Source: Mycobacterium sp. DL440 (GTDB lineage: Bacteria > Actinomycetota > Actinomycetes > Mycobacteriales > Mycobacteriaceae). Taken from it: a stretch of 64,000 bases of DNA. The position numbers and the translations under genes were made by a program. The stretch's first letter is position 1; each line of letters begins with the position of its first letter. Below, in pieces: positions 9,221 through 16,646 of this stretch. A model generated the notes under the pieces. That model saw only the letters and a list, made by a program, of their open reading frames with translations, was not told the DNA's origin and searched no databases. The DNA is taken from assembly GCF_011745145.1 (NCBI RefSeq), contig NZ_CP050191.1:1695096-1759095 (forward strand). The letters are read 5' to 3'.

Positions 9221-10504
9221 TTCGGCTTCCTTGGGACGGCTCAGCCACGGCGGGTCGATGCCCTCGTCGAGCCTGCCGTCCTGCTTGGCGTCCAGGTAGC
9301 GGAAGTACAGCACGCAGAACACCACGATCAACATCAGCGACCAGCCGTAGGTGATCTTCATGTACTCCAGGAACCGACCGGTGGTCGGCCAGCGCCACAA
9401 CAGCCAGCGGTCCATCGTCATGAACCCGTAGACCCCCAGCCATGCCGGCCAGTTGCGGATCACCGAGTTCGGCAGTACCACCGTCATCAGGAACGGGAAC
9501 AGCATCATCGAGTAGTAGCCCTGGGCCAGTCCGAGCACCAGCCACGAGCTGATCAGCAGCACGCCTGACGAGGTCAGCATCCAGAACAGCTGGTCGCGTT
9601 CGCGGTAGTAGCGGTACAGCAGCCACAGGCTGACCACTGTCAGCACGACCGCGACCACGCGCAGCGCGATGATCAACCACATCGGCAGCCCGTAGTAGAT
9701 GCCGTTGCCCAGGATCGAGGAGTTGAAGTAGTCGCGGGTCTCAAGGATGTAGGGCGCGGTGTTGCGTACGAAGCCCATCGGGTCCGCCGACAGCGGCCAG
9801 GCCACGGCGTTGAACACCAGGGGCACACCGACGGCGGTGATCATGGTTCGCCACTGACGGTTGAGCAACGGCAACAAGAGCAGAGGCGCCAGTGACGGTT
9901 TTACCACCAGCGTCAGGCCGATCGCCGCCCCGGCCAGCAGTTCGTTGCGGGTGCCGCCCTTGAGGAGGAACCAGAAGAACAATGCCTCGGCCAGCAGTAG
10001 GCAGCCGTTGATGTTGGTGAAGACCAGTGTGTTGGTGACTGATTCGGTGCAGAACATGGCCAGCAGCAGGGCTGGTAGTGCCACTGAGGTCAGTGAGAAA
10101 TTGAACAGCCGTACCAATACACATGCGGCGATGATGACTGCCGCGGAATTGATCCCCACAAACCAGAAGCGCGAAGCGAACTCCGGCAGGAACCCGAACG
10201 GAGCCAGCAGCAGAGTGCCGCCCGGTGGGTACAGGTAGTGCGGGTCGACGAAGTTGAAATGTTCGTTGTAGATGGCCCAGTGCCGACGGAAATTCGACAC
10301 CGCCCGGTACACCGGGCCGAAGTCGTCGGTGATGTAACCGTTGGTGGCCAGCACGTAGCTGCGATGGATGATCGACAGGATCGCGATCGGCCACAGCACC
10401 GAGCGCAGCACCGTGGCGGTGCTTGGCGCTGAGGTGCGGGGACGGAAGGAATTCAGAAGACCGACTATGACTGGATTCTTGGTCGGGAATTCTGCTTCGG
10501 CCAC
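9212..10504 (-). CDS. aftC: Alpha-(1->3)-arabinofuranosyltransferase AftC
   Basis: 430 aa, GT-C fold with about ten membrane segments. The Asp-Asp pair in the first extracytoplasmic loop (YITDDFGPVYRA, about residue 60) fits the GT-C metal/substrate motif. AftC adds alpha-1,3 arabinofuranose branches to arabinogalactan and lipoarabinomannan using decaprenyl-phosphoryl arabinose. Identification rests on family resemblance and on position between msrB and the Rv2672-like gene, as in M. tuberculosis (Rv2673). Confidence 0.88.
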   Translation of the reverse strand: MAEAEFPTKNPVIVGLLNSFRPRTSAPSTATVLRSVLWPIAILSIIHRSYVLATNGYITDDFGPVYRAVSNFRRHWAIYNEHFNFVDPHYLYPPGGTLLLAPFGFLPEFASRFWFVGINSAAVIIAACVLVRLFNFSLTSVALPALLLAMFCTESVTNTLVFTNINGCLLLAEALFFWFLLKGGTRNELLAGAAIGLTLVVKPSLAPLLLLPLLNRQWRTMITAVGVPLVFNAVAWPLSADPMGFVRNTAPYILETRDYFNSSILGNGIYYGLPMWLIIALRVVAVVLTVVSLWLLYRYYRERDQLFWMLTSSGVLLISSWLVLGLAQGYYSMMLFPFLMTVVLPNSVIRNWPAWLGVYGFMTMDRWLLWRWPTTGRFLEYMKITYGWSLMLIVVFCVLYFRYLDAKQDGRLDEGIDPPWLSRPKEAESV

Positions 10505-10540
10505 CAGCGAACCTTATACCGACGCCGATCGGGCCCCGCG

Positions 10541-12118
10541 TCAGGCGGGACAGTACGTGTCGGTCTCGGGCAGTTTGCCGCTCTCGAGGTAGCCCGTCAG
10601 CGGGGGGAGTGCGCACGGTGTGTAGATGCTGGCCCCGTGGCCGATGCCCTGCCACATCACCCGCCGGTTGTTGGCGCCGGCGTTGATGATGGTCGCGGCG
10701 ACGGCGGCGACGCCCTCACTGCCGGTGATCGGGTCATTGCGCACTCCGAGCAGCAGCACCGGAATCTTGAGGTCCTGCGGGTCTTTTGGTGCGGTGCCGC
10801 TGGGCCAGTTGAGGCATTTGACGAGGTTCAGGGCCCCGACTGCGCCGAACTGCGGGTAGAGCTTGCCCCAGGCGACCACCAGTTCGCGGACCCGGTCCGG
10901 GGTGGGCCGGTTGAGTGCGTCGCTGCACGAGTTGACGAACTGACCGTCGGATTGGCGCAGATTGTCGGCTTGAGTGATGAGGCCCGAGATCGGGCCGGCG
11001 TCACCGGCGCGAGCCGCAGCCAGGGCGCCCGCCAGGTTGTTGGTGGCGGCCACCCGGTCACCTTGCGGGAAACCCATTCCAGTGGTGATCGCGTCGGCCA
11101 GAGTGGCCACCGAGGCCCCGCCGGGGCCGCGGCCGTCCCGGGCTTCGGTCAGCAGCGCGTCGACGGCCCCCTTGGGATCCGGCGCCAGCGGGCAGTTGGT
11201 GGCCACGCACTGCGCGGCGAACGCGTCCAGTGCGGCCTGCTGGCCCTTGACGCGTTGCTCGGCCGCGGACTCGGCACCGATTGCCAGCGGCAGCGGGGAG
11301 TCCAGGATCAACCGGGACACCTTGTTGGGGTGCGAGCCGGCGTAGGCCAATGCCACCTGGGCGCCGTTGCCTATGCCCAGCAGCGCAAGTGCGGGCACAT
11401 CCCAGGTGCTGCGCAGCCGCTCCAGATCTTCGGCGGTGTGCGCGTTGTCGTAGGCCGAGTCGCCCGGGGCGATCGTGTCGGTGCAACTGGTGGTGGCGGT
11501 CATGGTGACCGCACCCAGGTTGGCCACCGGATCGTCGCCGGCCTGAAACTGTGTCTGGTCGAGCATTTCCTGACGGTCGTAGACGTCGCGGCAGTCCACC
11601 GCGCCGGACATTCCGATGCCGCGCCGGTCCACTGCGACGATGGGATGCGATTTGAGGATGTCGGTTCCCGAGCGCGCCAGCCACGTGGGCAGCTGCACCG
11701 AGGTGGGGATGTCGGATCCGGTGGTCATCACCAGCGGACCGGCATCGGGCGGGGTCTGCGTGGACCGGGCCCGCACCACGCCGATGCTGAGCGTGCCGGT
11801 GGCCCCGTTGATCGAGTCGAGGTCTGAGTCGTAGGTCGCGCAGTCCAGCGTGACGTCGGGTATCGGCTGGATGCCGGCGCCGTTGAACAACCGCGGGGTG
11901 CAGTCCCGCCACGACAGGTCGTTCTTGGGTGCTTCGATGCCCGGGGGACCTGGCGGCGCCGCCAAGGTGGTTTCGGGCTGTCCCTGCGGGTGGGCGCCGG
12001 AGTTGGTGGCATAGCGCGGATCTGCGGCCAGCAGGGGTGAGCATGCGGTGAGCAGTAAGGACAGAACGGGCGCGGCGACCGCCGACCTCCTCAGGGCTTT
12101 CACCAGCTGATGACGCAT
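10541..12118 (-). CDS. Secreted lipoprotein hydrolase/peptidase (Rv2672-like)
   Basis: 525 aa from the ATG at 12118. A lipoprotein signal ends in LLLTACS (lipobox near residue 26). The rest is an alpha/beta-hydrolase of the tripeptidyl-peptidase type: nucleophile region ALLGIGNGAQVALAYAG, with Gly-Asn-Gly where Gly-x-Ser-x-Gly is expected, then a C-terminal TAP-like domain ending GIGHGASIYTPCALPPLTGYL. The apparent Ser to Asn change at the elbow resembles reports that mycobacterial members are atypical; activity is uncertain. The 31-bp repeats separate it from ribD upstream. Confidence 0.82.
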   Translation of the reverse strand: MRHQLVKALRRSAVAAPVLSLLLTACSPLLAADPRYATNSGAHPQGQPETTLAAPPGPPGIEAPKNDLSWRDCTPRLFNGAGIQPIPDVTLDCATYDSDLDSINGATGTLSIGVVRARSTQTPPDAGPLVMTTGSDIPTSVQLPTWLARSGTDILKSHPIVAVDRRGIGMSGAVDCRDVYDRQEMLDQTQFQAGDDPVANLGAVTMTATTSCTDTIAPGDSAYDNAHTAEDLERLRSTWDVPALALLGIGNGAQVALAYAGSHPNKVSRLILDSPLPLAIGAESAAEQRVKGQQAALDAFAAQCVATNCPLAPDPKGAVDALLTEARDGRGPGGASVATLADAITTGMGFPQGDRVAATNNLAGALAAARAGDAGPISGLITQADNLRQSDGQFVNSCSDALNRPTPDRVRELVVAWGKLYPQFGAVGALNLVKCLNWPSGTAPKDPQDLKIPVLLLGVRNDPITGSEGVAAVAATIINAGANNRRVMWQGIGHGASIYTPCALPPLTGYLESGKLPETDTYCPA

Positions 12119-12143
12119 GCTGACCACAGTAGCGACACGTGCG

Positions 12144-12267
12144 GTGCCGATGCTCCTCGCGCAAGCGCTCGTCGGTGCCGATGCTCCTCGCGCAAGCGCT
12201 CGTCGGTGCCGATGCTCCTCGCGCAAGCGCTCGTCGGTGCCGATGCTCCTCGCGCAAGCGCTCGTCG
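12144..12267. repeat. Four perfect tandem copies of a 31-bp repeat at the ribD junction
   Basis: Units at 12144-12174, 12175-12205, 12206-12236 and 12237-12267 are identical. The minus-strand core reads GACGAGCGCTTGCGCGAGGA. The block fills the gap between the ribD stop (12271) and the start of the next gene of the operon (12118). One phase reads as repeats of Asp-Glu-Arg-Leu-Arg-Glu-Glu-His. A sister block with nearly the same core lies at 14651-14746. There are no spacers, so it is not a CRISPR array. Confidence 0.95.
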
Positions 12268-12270
12268 GAA

Positions 12271-13041
12271 CTACCCGCGGACGTAGCGGGTGTACAGGTA
12301 GCCCTCGTCGTCGGTGAGCAGGTGTGCAGGTCGCATCCGGGTGAGCGCCTGGCCCGGGCCCGTCGCGATGCGTCGCGCTACCCCGCCGACCAGGATCGGC
12401 GCCACGGTCAGGCACAACTCGTCGAGTAGCTCGTTTTCGATCAGCAGGCTCAGCAGCGACGGGCCGCCCTCGGTCAGCACCCGGAAGAGCTTGCGTTCGG
12501 CGAGGATTCGCAAGGCCACGGCCGGGTCGACGCGGGTGGGGTCCGCGCCGGAGGCGTCGAGCACCTCGGCGACCGCGCCCAGCCGGTGGCGCGCGTCGGC
12601 GACGGTCTTGGTGGCGGTGAGGATCAGCGGTGGCACCTCGGTGCGGGTGAAGAACTTTGCGTCGTGGTCGATCGCGGCCGAGGCGGTGACGACGGCGATC
12701 GGCGGCACTTCGGCCTGTCCGCGTCGTTGGCGTTCCTGCCGTTGTGCCACCGTCAACTGCACACCGGAGTAGTTCTCGATCCGCACGGTCGCGGCACCCA
12801 TCAGGATGACGTCGGCGGCCTGGCGCATGAGATTGAACACAGCCCGATCGCCCGGACCGCCCAGCCCACCGGACTTGCCGTCCTCGGTGGCGCCGCCGTC
12901 GAGGCTGCTGATCATGTTGCCGCGTACCCAACATCGCTGCAGGTCATCCGGGTACGCGTAGTAGTTGACGAGCTGACCGTCGGCGATCTTGTCGACGTTT
13001 CCCAGCACGGTCAGGTTTGTCCCGGCGGTGTCATCGGACAT
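12271..13041 (-). CDS. ribD: RibD-type reductase (Rv2671-like, DHFR fold)
   Basis: 256 aa: a single RibD C-terminal/dihydrofolate-reductase-like domain with no deaminase domain. Recognisable parts are NMISSLDGGAT (substrate loop), ILMGAATVRIENY and LTEGGPSLLSLLIENELLDEL (NADPH-binding G-G). The family reduces the ribosylamino-pyrimidine intermediate of riboflavin synthesis. The M. tuberculosis homologue has been linked to low dihydrofolate reductase activity and resistance to para-aminosalicylate. It is divergent from zapE with 34 bases between the starts. Confidence 0.88.
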   Translation of the reverse strand: MSDDTAGTNLTVLGNVDKIADGQLVNYYAYPDDLQRCWVRGNMISSLDGGATEDGKSGGLGGPGDRAVFNLMRQAADVILMGAATVRIENYSGVQLTVAQRQERQRRGQAEVPPIAVVTASAAIDHDAKFFTRTEVPPLILTATKTVADARHRLGAVAEVLDASGADPTRVDPAVALRILAERKLFRVLTEGGPSLLSLLIENELLDELCLTVAPILVGGVARRIATGPGQALTRMRPAHLLTDDEGYLYTRYVRG

Positions 13042-13075
13042 GAACTGAATTGGAGCACGTCGTTACGCTGCCTGA

Positions 13076-14113
13076 ATGCACGGGTCCAGCGGCGTCGCTC
13101 ATCTCGCCGATCGTCATCCCACCGTCACGCCGGAGCGGTTGGTCGCACAGTTGATTCCGCCGCCGACGTTTGCCGACGTCAGCTACGACAGCTACCGCCC
13201 GGACCCGGCCGAACCATCTCAAGCTGCCGCGGTGGAATCCTGCCGTAGTTTCTGTGAGCAGGCCGCGGTTCGGCGGGCGGGAAAGAAGAAGCTGTTCGGC
13301 AAGCGCGAGGTGCTGCCCGGGGTCGGTCTGTATCTGGACGGCGGGTTCGGCGTCGGTAAGACCCACCTGCTGGCCTCCACGTATTACGCGCTGTCGGAGG
13401 GCGATGCCCCGACCGCGTTCGCCACCTTCGGCGAGCTGACTCAGCTGGCCGGGGTGTTCGGCTACAACGAGTGCATCGACCTGCTCTCCGGGTACTCGGT
13501 GGTGTGCATCGACGAGTTCGAGCTCGACGACCCGGGCAACACGACGCTGATCTCACGGTTGCTTTCAGCGTTGGTGGAGCGCGGTGTGTCGATCGCGGCC
13601 ACCTCGAACACCCTGCCCGAGCAGCTGGGCGAGGGCCGGTTCGCCGCCCAGGACTTCCTGCGCGAGATCAACACGCTGGCCCAGATCTTCACCACGGTGC
13701 GGATCGAGGGTCCCGACTACCGGCATCGTGATCTGCCGCCGGCCCCTGAGCCGTTGTCCGACGAGGAGGTGGCGCAGCGGGCCGAGGGCGTCATCGGCGC
13801 GACCCTCGACGACTTCGACGTGCTGTGTGCGCATCTGGCGACCATGCATCCATCGCGCTATCACGCGTTGATCGACGGTGTCACCGAGGTTTTCATCACC
13901 GGGGTGCACCCGATCGAGGATCAGAGCGTGGCGCTGCGGTTGGTGGCGCTGACCGACCGGCTCTACGACGCGGGTGTCCCGGTGCTGGCGTCGGGGACCA
14001 AGTTGGACACCATTTTCAGCCCGGAGATGGTGGCCGGTGGTTTCCGGAAGAAGTACCTGCGGGCCACCTCGCGACTGCTGGCGTTGACCGCCGCCGCGCA
14101 GAAGACCGCGTAG
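13076..14113 (+). CDS. zapE: AFG1-like ATPase, cell division protein ZapE family
   Basis: 345 aa. Walker A is GGFGVGKTHLL (about residue 90) and Walker B is VVCIDEFELDD (about 145). ATSNTLPEQLGEGRF is the AFG1 sensor region. Family members are P-loop ATPases linked to division-site or membrane-protein quality control. It corresponds to Rv2670c by position and family. It converges on the GNAT gene, five bases apart. Confidence 0.9.
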   Translation: MHGSSGVAHLADRHPTVTPERLVAQLIPPPTFADVSYDSYRPDPAEPSQAAAVESCRSFCEQAAVRRAGKKKLFGKREVLPGVGLYLDGGFGVGKTHLLASTYYALSEGDAPTAFATFGELTQLAGVFGYNECIDLLSGYSVVCIDEFELDDPGNTTLISRLLSALVERGVSIAATSNTLPEQLGEGRFAAQDFLREINTLAQIFTTVRIEGPDYRHRDLPPAPEPLSDEEVAQRAEGVIGATLDDFDVLCAHLATMHPSRYHALIDGVTEVFITGVHPIEDQSVALRLVALTDRLYDAGVPVLASGTKLDTIFSPEMVAGGFRKKYLRATSRLLALTAAAQKTA

Positions 14114-14118
14114 ACCGT

Positions 14119-14652
14119 CTAGGCCGGCGGGCTGACGGGACGCACCATCACGTAGTCGTTTTCCACCCCGGCGCCCAGCCGGAAGGTCTTGGTGCCGGCG
14201 ATGACGAAACCGCTTTTGGCGTAGAACCGCTGGGCCCGTTGGTTGTCCTGGTTGACCCCGAGCCACACGCAGCGCGCGCCGGACTCGACCGCGGCGCCCA
14301 GGGCCGCGGTCATCAGTGCCCCGGCCGCACCACCGCCGTGGCGATGGGGCAACACGTAGATCTTGGACAGCTCGAGCGCGGGTCGTCGAGTCACCGCCCG
14401 CTGCACATCGGCGTCGTCGGGAACACCGTGAATCAGCATGGCGTAGCCGGTGATCGAGGTATCACGGGCCACCAGCACGATCCGGTTCGGATCGGTGAGG
14501 TACTCGCCGAGGCGTTCCTCGGAGAGCGTCTCGGCGATGAAGGCGGCGATGTTGTCCGGCGTCACCGACGGGGGGCAGGCCAGGGGAAAGGTGGCGGCAG
14601 CGACCGCCGCGAGTTCCGGAAGGTCAGCCGCCGCGGCACGGGCTATCTCCAT
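14119..14652 (-). CDS. GNAT family N-acetyltransferase (Rv2669-like)
   Basis: 177 aa, one GNAT domain. The acetyl-CoA pyrophosphate loop is HRHGGGAAGALM (R/Q-x-x-G-x-G/A type, near residue 105), followed by a typical beta-5/alpha-4 segment (WLGVNQDNQRAQRFYAKSGF). The acceptor is unknown. Its ATG (14652) lies inside the 32-bp repeat block, and the repeat supplies a GAGGAG Shine-Dalgarno two bases before the start. Confidence 0.85.
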   Translation of the reverse strand: MEIARAAAADLPELAAVAAATFPLACPPSVTPDNIAAFIAETLSEERLGEYLTDPNRIVLVARDTSITGYAMLIHGVPDDADVQRAVTRRPALELSKIYVLPHRHGGGAAGALMTAALGAAVESGARCVWLGVNQDNQRAQRFYAKSGFVIAGTKTFRLGAGVENDYVMVRPVSPPA

Positions 14653-14746
14653 GGCTCCTCGCGCGAGCGCTCGTCGGCCATCATGGCTCCTCGCGCGAGC
14701 GCTCGTCGGCCATTAGGGCTCCTCGCGCGAGCGCTCGTCGGCGATC
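14651..14746. repeat. Three tandem copies of a 32-bp repeat at the Rv2669/Rv2668 junction
   Basis: Units at 14651-14682, 14683-14714 and 14715-14746; the third differs at a few bases. The minus-strand core GACGAGCGCTCGCGCGAGGA differs from the block at 12144-12267 by one base. The array spans exactly from the stop of the upstream exported-protein gene (14745) to the start of the GNAT gene (14652). Two units contain an ATG and encode Ala-Asp-Glu-Arg-Ser-Arg-Glu-Glu-Pro, and each ends in GAGGAG before the next unit. Confidence 0.93.
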
Positions 14747-15278
14747 AAGGCAGCGGCGAGCCCGGCTGCCAGATGTTCCACTGCCCCAGGTGCTCGCCGG
14801 TCTTGGTGTCGACCAGCACCACGTTGGTGACCAGTGCCCGGTAGACGTCCCAGTAGACGTCGCCGTTGACGGTGGCTCCCGGCGGTGCGTTGCGCAGCGC
14901 GGCTTCGAGTCGGTTGGGCGCATCGGTGTGCTTGGGCGCGTAGGCGTCGGCGTACGGGGTGACGCCGTTGAACGTGAACGCCAGCGCCATCGCGTACGGG
15001 TTGGGTGCCTGGATGGTGGTCACCGTGATCGGGACCCGCCACGGGCCGCCCTGGGCACGCCAGCGCGGCGAGCCGTTCCAGCCCCAGCCGGGCGGAACGT
15101 CACTGGCGAGCACGTCGTGCACGGTGACATCGGCGACGATGCCGTTGGCCGTCTCGACGCGCAGCGTCTGGCCGAGGTTGCCGATCGGCGTGCCTTCGGC
15201 CGAGGCTGCCGGGGGGGCCACCAGGGCGGCGACCGCCGTCAGCACGGCCGTGAACATGAGCGCAAACCAGCGAGGCAT
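14745..15278 (-). CDS. Exported protein, DUF1942/MPT63-like (Rv2668-like)
   Basis: 177 aa with a Sec signal peptide: positive start, hydrophobic core at about 5-22, cleavage probably after ASA (residue 27). The mature part resembles the Ig-like MPT63/DUF1942 fold: TVHDVLASDVP, then PPGATVNGDVYWDVYR and a closing GQWNIWQPG, compared with the PxG...G-Y-F-D-V...IWEP pattern of MPT63. Function is unknown. It is the first gene of a pair with the GNAT gene, across the repeat block. Confidence 0.75.
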   Translation of the reverse strand: MPRWFALMFTAVLTAVAALVAPPAASAEGTPIGNLGQTLRVETANGIVADVTVHDVLASDVPPGWGWNGSPRWRAQGGPWRVPITVTTIQAPNPYAMALAFTFNGVTPYADAYAPKHTDAPNRLEAALRNAPPGATVNGDVYWDVYRALVTNVVLVDTKTGEHLGQWNIWQPGSPLP

Positions 15279-15324
15279 GCCAGGAATACTCGCACAAAGT
15301 GAAACGTGTTACAGCCGGATGGGG

Positions 15325-15750
15325 TCAGGACACCCAGGGACCGACGCCGCCGACTTTGTCGATCCGGATACGGGTGAGCCAACCGGGCGGTGCGTCCTTG
15401 GGCGGGAACGGAACGTCCGGGGCGGCCAGGGTCTGCGCCAGTTCTTTGAGGAGTTCCGGTGCGCCACCCTCGACGATGCGGGCGGTGCCGGCGATCGACA
15501 GGTAGGGGCGCATCGCTTCTCCCACCCGACCGGGATCGACGATCGTCAGGGCGACACGTGGATCCCGGCGGACATTGCGGATCTTTTTGTGCTCGGCCAG
15601 GTGCGCGGTGACGAGCTCGTCGCCGTCCGGGGTGGATTGCAGCGCCACCCAGACCAGGGTGACCTGAGGGCTTCCGTCCGGATTCAGGGTCACGAGCGTG
15701 GCGTCGGCACCTGCGCCGATGAGGTCGCGTGCGGCGTCGTTGAGTAACAC
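15325..15750 (-). CDS. PPOX-class FMN/F420-dependent enzyme
   Basis: 141 aa from a GTG at 15750, chosen because the family normally begins about ten residues before the LVTLNPDGSPQVTLVWV strand. Segments KKIRNVRRDPRVALTIVDP and YLSIAGTARIVEGG are typical of split-barrel pyridoxamine-phosphate-oxidase-like, F420-binding actinobacterial proteins. Substrate is unknown. No good ribosome site is seen before the GTG, so the start is uncertain. It lies 38 bases downstream of clpC2 on the same strand. Confidence 0.8.
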   Translation of the reverse strand: MLLNDAARDLIGAGADATLVTLNPDGSPQVTLVWVALQSTPDGDELVTAHLAEHKKIRNVRRDPRVALTIVDPGRVGEAMRPYLSIAGTARIVEGGAPELLKELAQTLAAPDVPFPPKDAPPGWLTRIRIDKVGGVGPWVS

Positions 15751-15788
15751 GTCAGGTTCTACGGTTGTGTGGGCGGTTTCATTCCCGC

Positions 15789-16535
15789 TCAGTCCTCGGT
15801 GTTGTCCTGATTTGCGGGGGTGAACTGTGCCAAAGCGGCGGTCAGCTCGGACTCGAACCGGTCGGAGTCGGCGCCGAGCCGGTGTAGCGGGCCGTCTTCG
15901 CCTTCGGCCTCGGCCAGGGCGAGCAGGATGTGCTCGGTGCCGATGTAGTTGTGTCCCAGCCGCAGTGCTTGGCGGAAGGTCAGTTCCAGCGCCTTCTTGG
16001 CCCCCGCATTGAACGGGATCAGAGCCGGGACGGTCCCCGCGGGCGGGGGCAGTGTGATGGTGGCCTGGGCGGTTTCGGCGGTGATGCCCTGGTTCGCAAG
16101 GAGTTTGGCGGCCAGCCCGTCGGGTTCGGCGAACAATGCCAGCAGCAGGTGCTCGGGGGTGATCTCGGCGTTGCCGGCTCCGTGCGCGGTGTTCTGGGAG
16201 ACCACGACGACGTTGCGCGCCCGTGGGGTGAACCGGCCGAATCCGGCGTTGGGGTCGAGGGTGGACGGGTCGAAACTGGGAACCTTTGGCACAAAGCGTT
16301 TCTGGGCGGCCTGCTTGGTGACGCCCATGGCCGTGCCGATGTCGGTCCAGGATGCGCCTGAGCGGCGGGCCTGGTCGACGAAATGTCCGATGAGGTGGTC
16401 GGCGATCTCGCCGAGGGCGTCGGCGGCGATCACGGCGTCGATCAACTGCTCGAGCGGTTCGGTATGAGCCTTCTTGATCGCACCGATGAGGTCGTCGAGG
16501 CGGACGGGGTTGGTGATGGTGACGGGTTTGCTCAT
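15789..16535 (-). CDS. clpC2: ClpC2, ClpC1 N-domain-like decoy and autoregulator
   Basis: 248 aa. The C-terminal part carries the Clp_N double repeat of ClpC1 (TPRARNVVVVSQNTA...ITPEHLLLALF, then FNAGAKKALELTFRQALRLGHNYIG...EHILLALAEAEG) but no ATPase domain. The N-terminal 75 residues include a helix-turn-helix (SWTDIGTAMGVTKQAAQKRF). M. tuberculosis ClpC2 (Rv2667) is reported to sequester cyclomarin-type antibiotics and to repress its own promoter. Paired palindromes lie right at the start codon here. Confidence 0.9.
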   Translation of the reverse strand: MSKPVTITNPVRLDDLIGAIKKAHTEPLEQLIDAVIAADALGEIADHLIGHFVDQARRSGASWTDIGTAMGVTKQAAQKRFVPKVPSFDPSTLDPNAGFGRFTPRARNVVVVSQNTAHGAGNAEITPEHLLLALFAEPDGLAAKLLANQGITAETAQATITLPPPAGTVPALIPFNAGAKKALELTFRQALRLGHNYIGTEHILLALAEAEGEDGPLHRLGADSDRFESELTAALAQFTPANQDNTED

Positions 16536-16537
16536 GC

Positions 16538-16582
16538 GTCAACTGTAGGTTGACGATAGGTGATCGTCAACCGTGAGTTGAC
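16538..16582. promoter_or_regulatory. Probable ClpC2 operator: two GTCAAC-N5-GTTGAC palindromes
   Basis: Palindrome 1 is at 16538-16554 and palindrome 2 at 16566-16582, both GTCAAC-N5-GTTGAC. Their inner halves also form a 23-base inverted repeat (16549-16571; arms GTTGACGAT and ATCGTCAAC). The array begins two bases upstream of the clpC2 ATG, so a bound protein would block initiation. The HTH of ClpC2 is the obvious candidate ligand; that assignment is inference. Confidence 0.75.
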
Positions 16583-16646
16583 GCCGATTTCTCGGCGTCG
16601 CGGTGCTGAGGACGCCGGCCCGCGCGGATCGGGCAAGATAACGCCA

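Noticed and set aside
12144..12267. Four regularly spaced 31-bp repeats as a CRISPR array
   Set aside because: Copies are directly adjacent with no spacers and no cas genes are near; they form a tandem repeat.
12119..12934. N-terminal extension of the Rv2672-like lipoprotein through the repeats into ribD
   Set aside because: The frame is antisense or out of frame to ribD and would hide the lipoprotein signal; the ATG at 12118 gives a proper lipobox.
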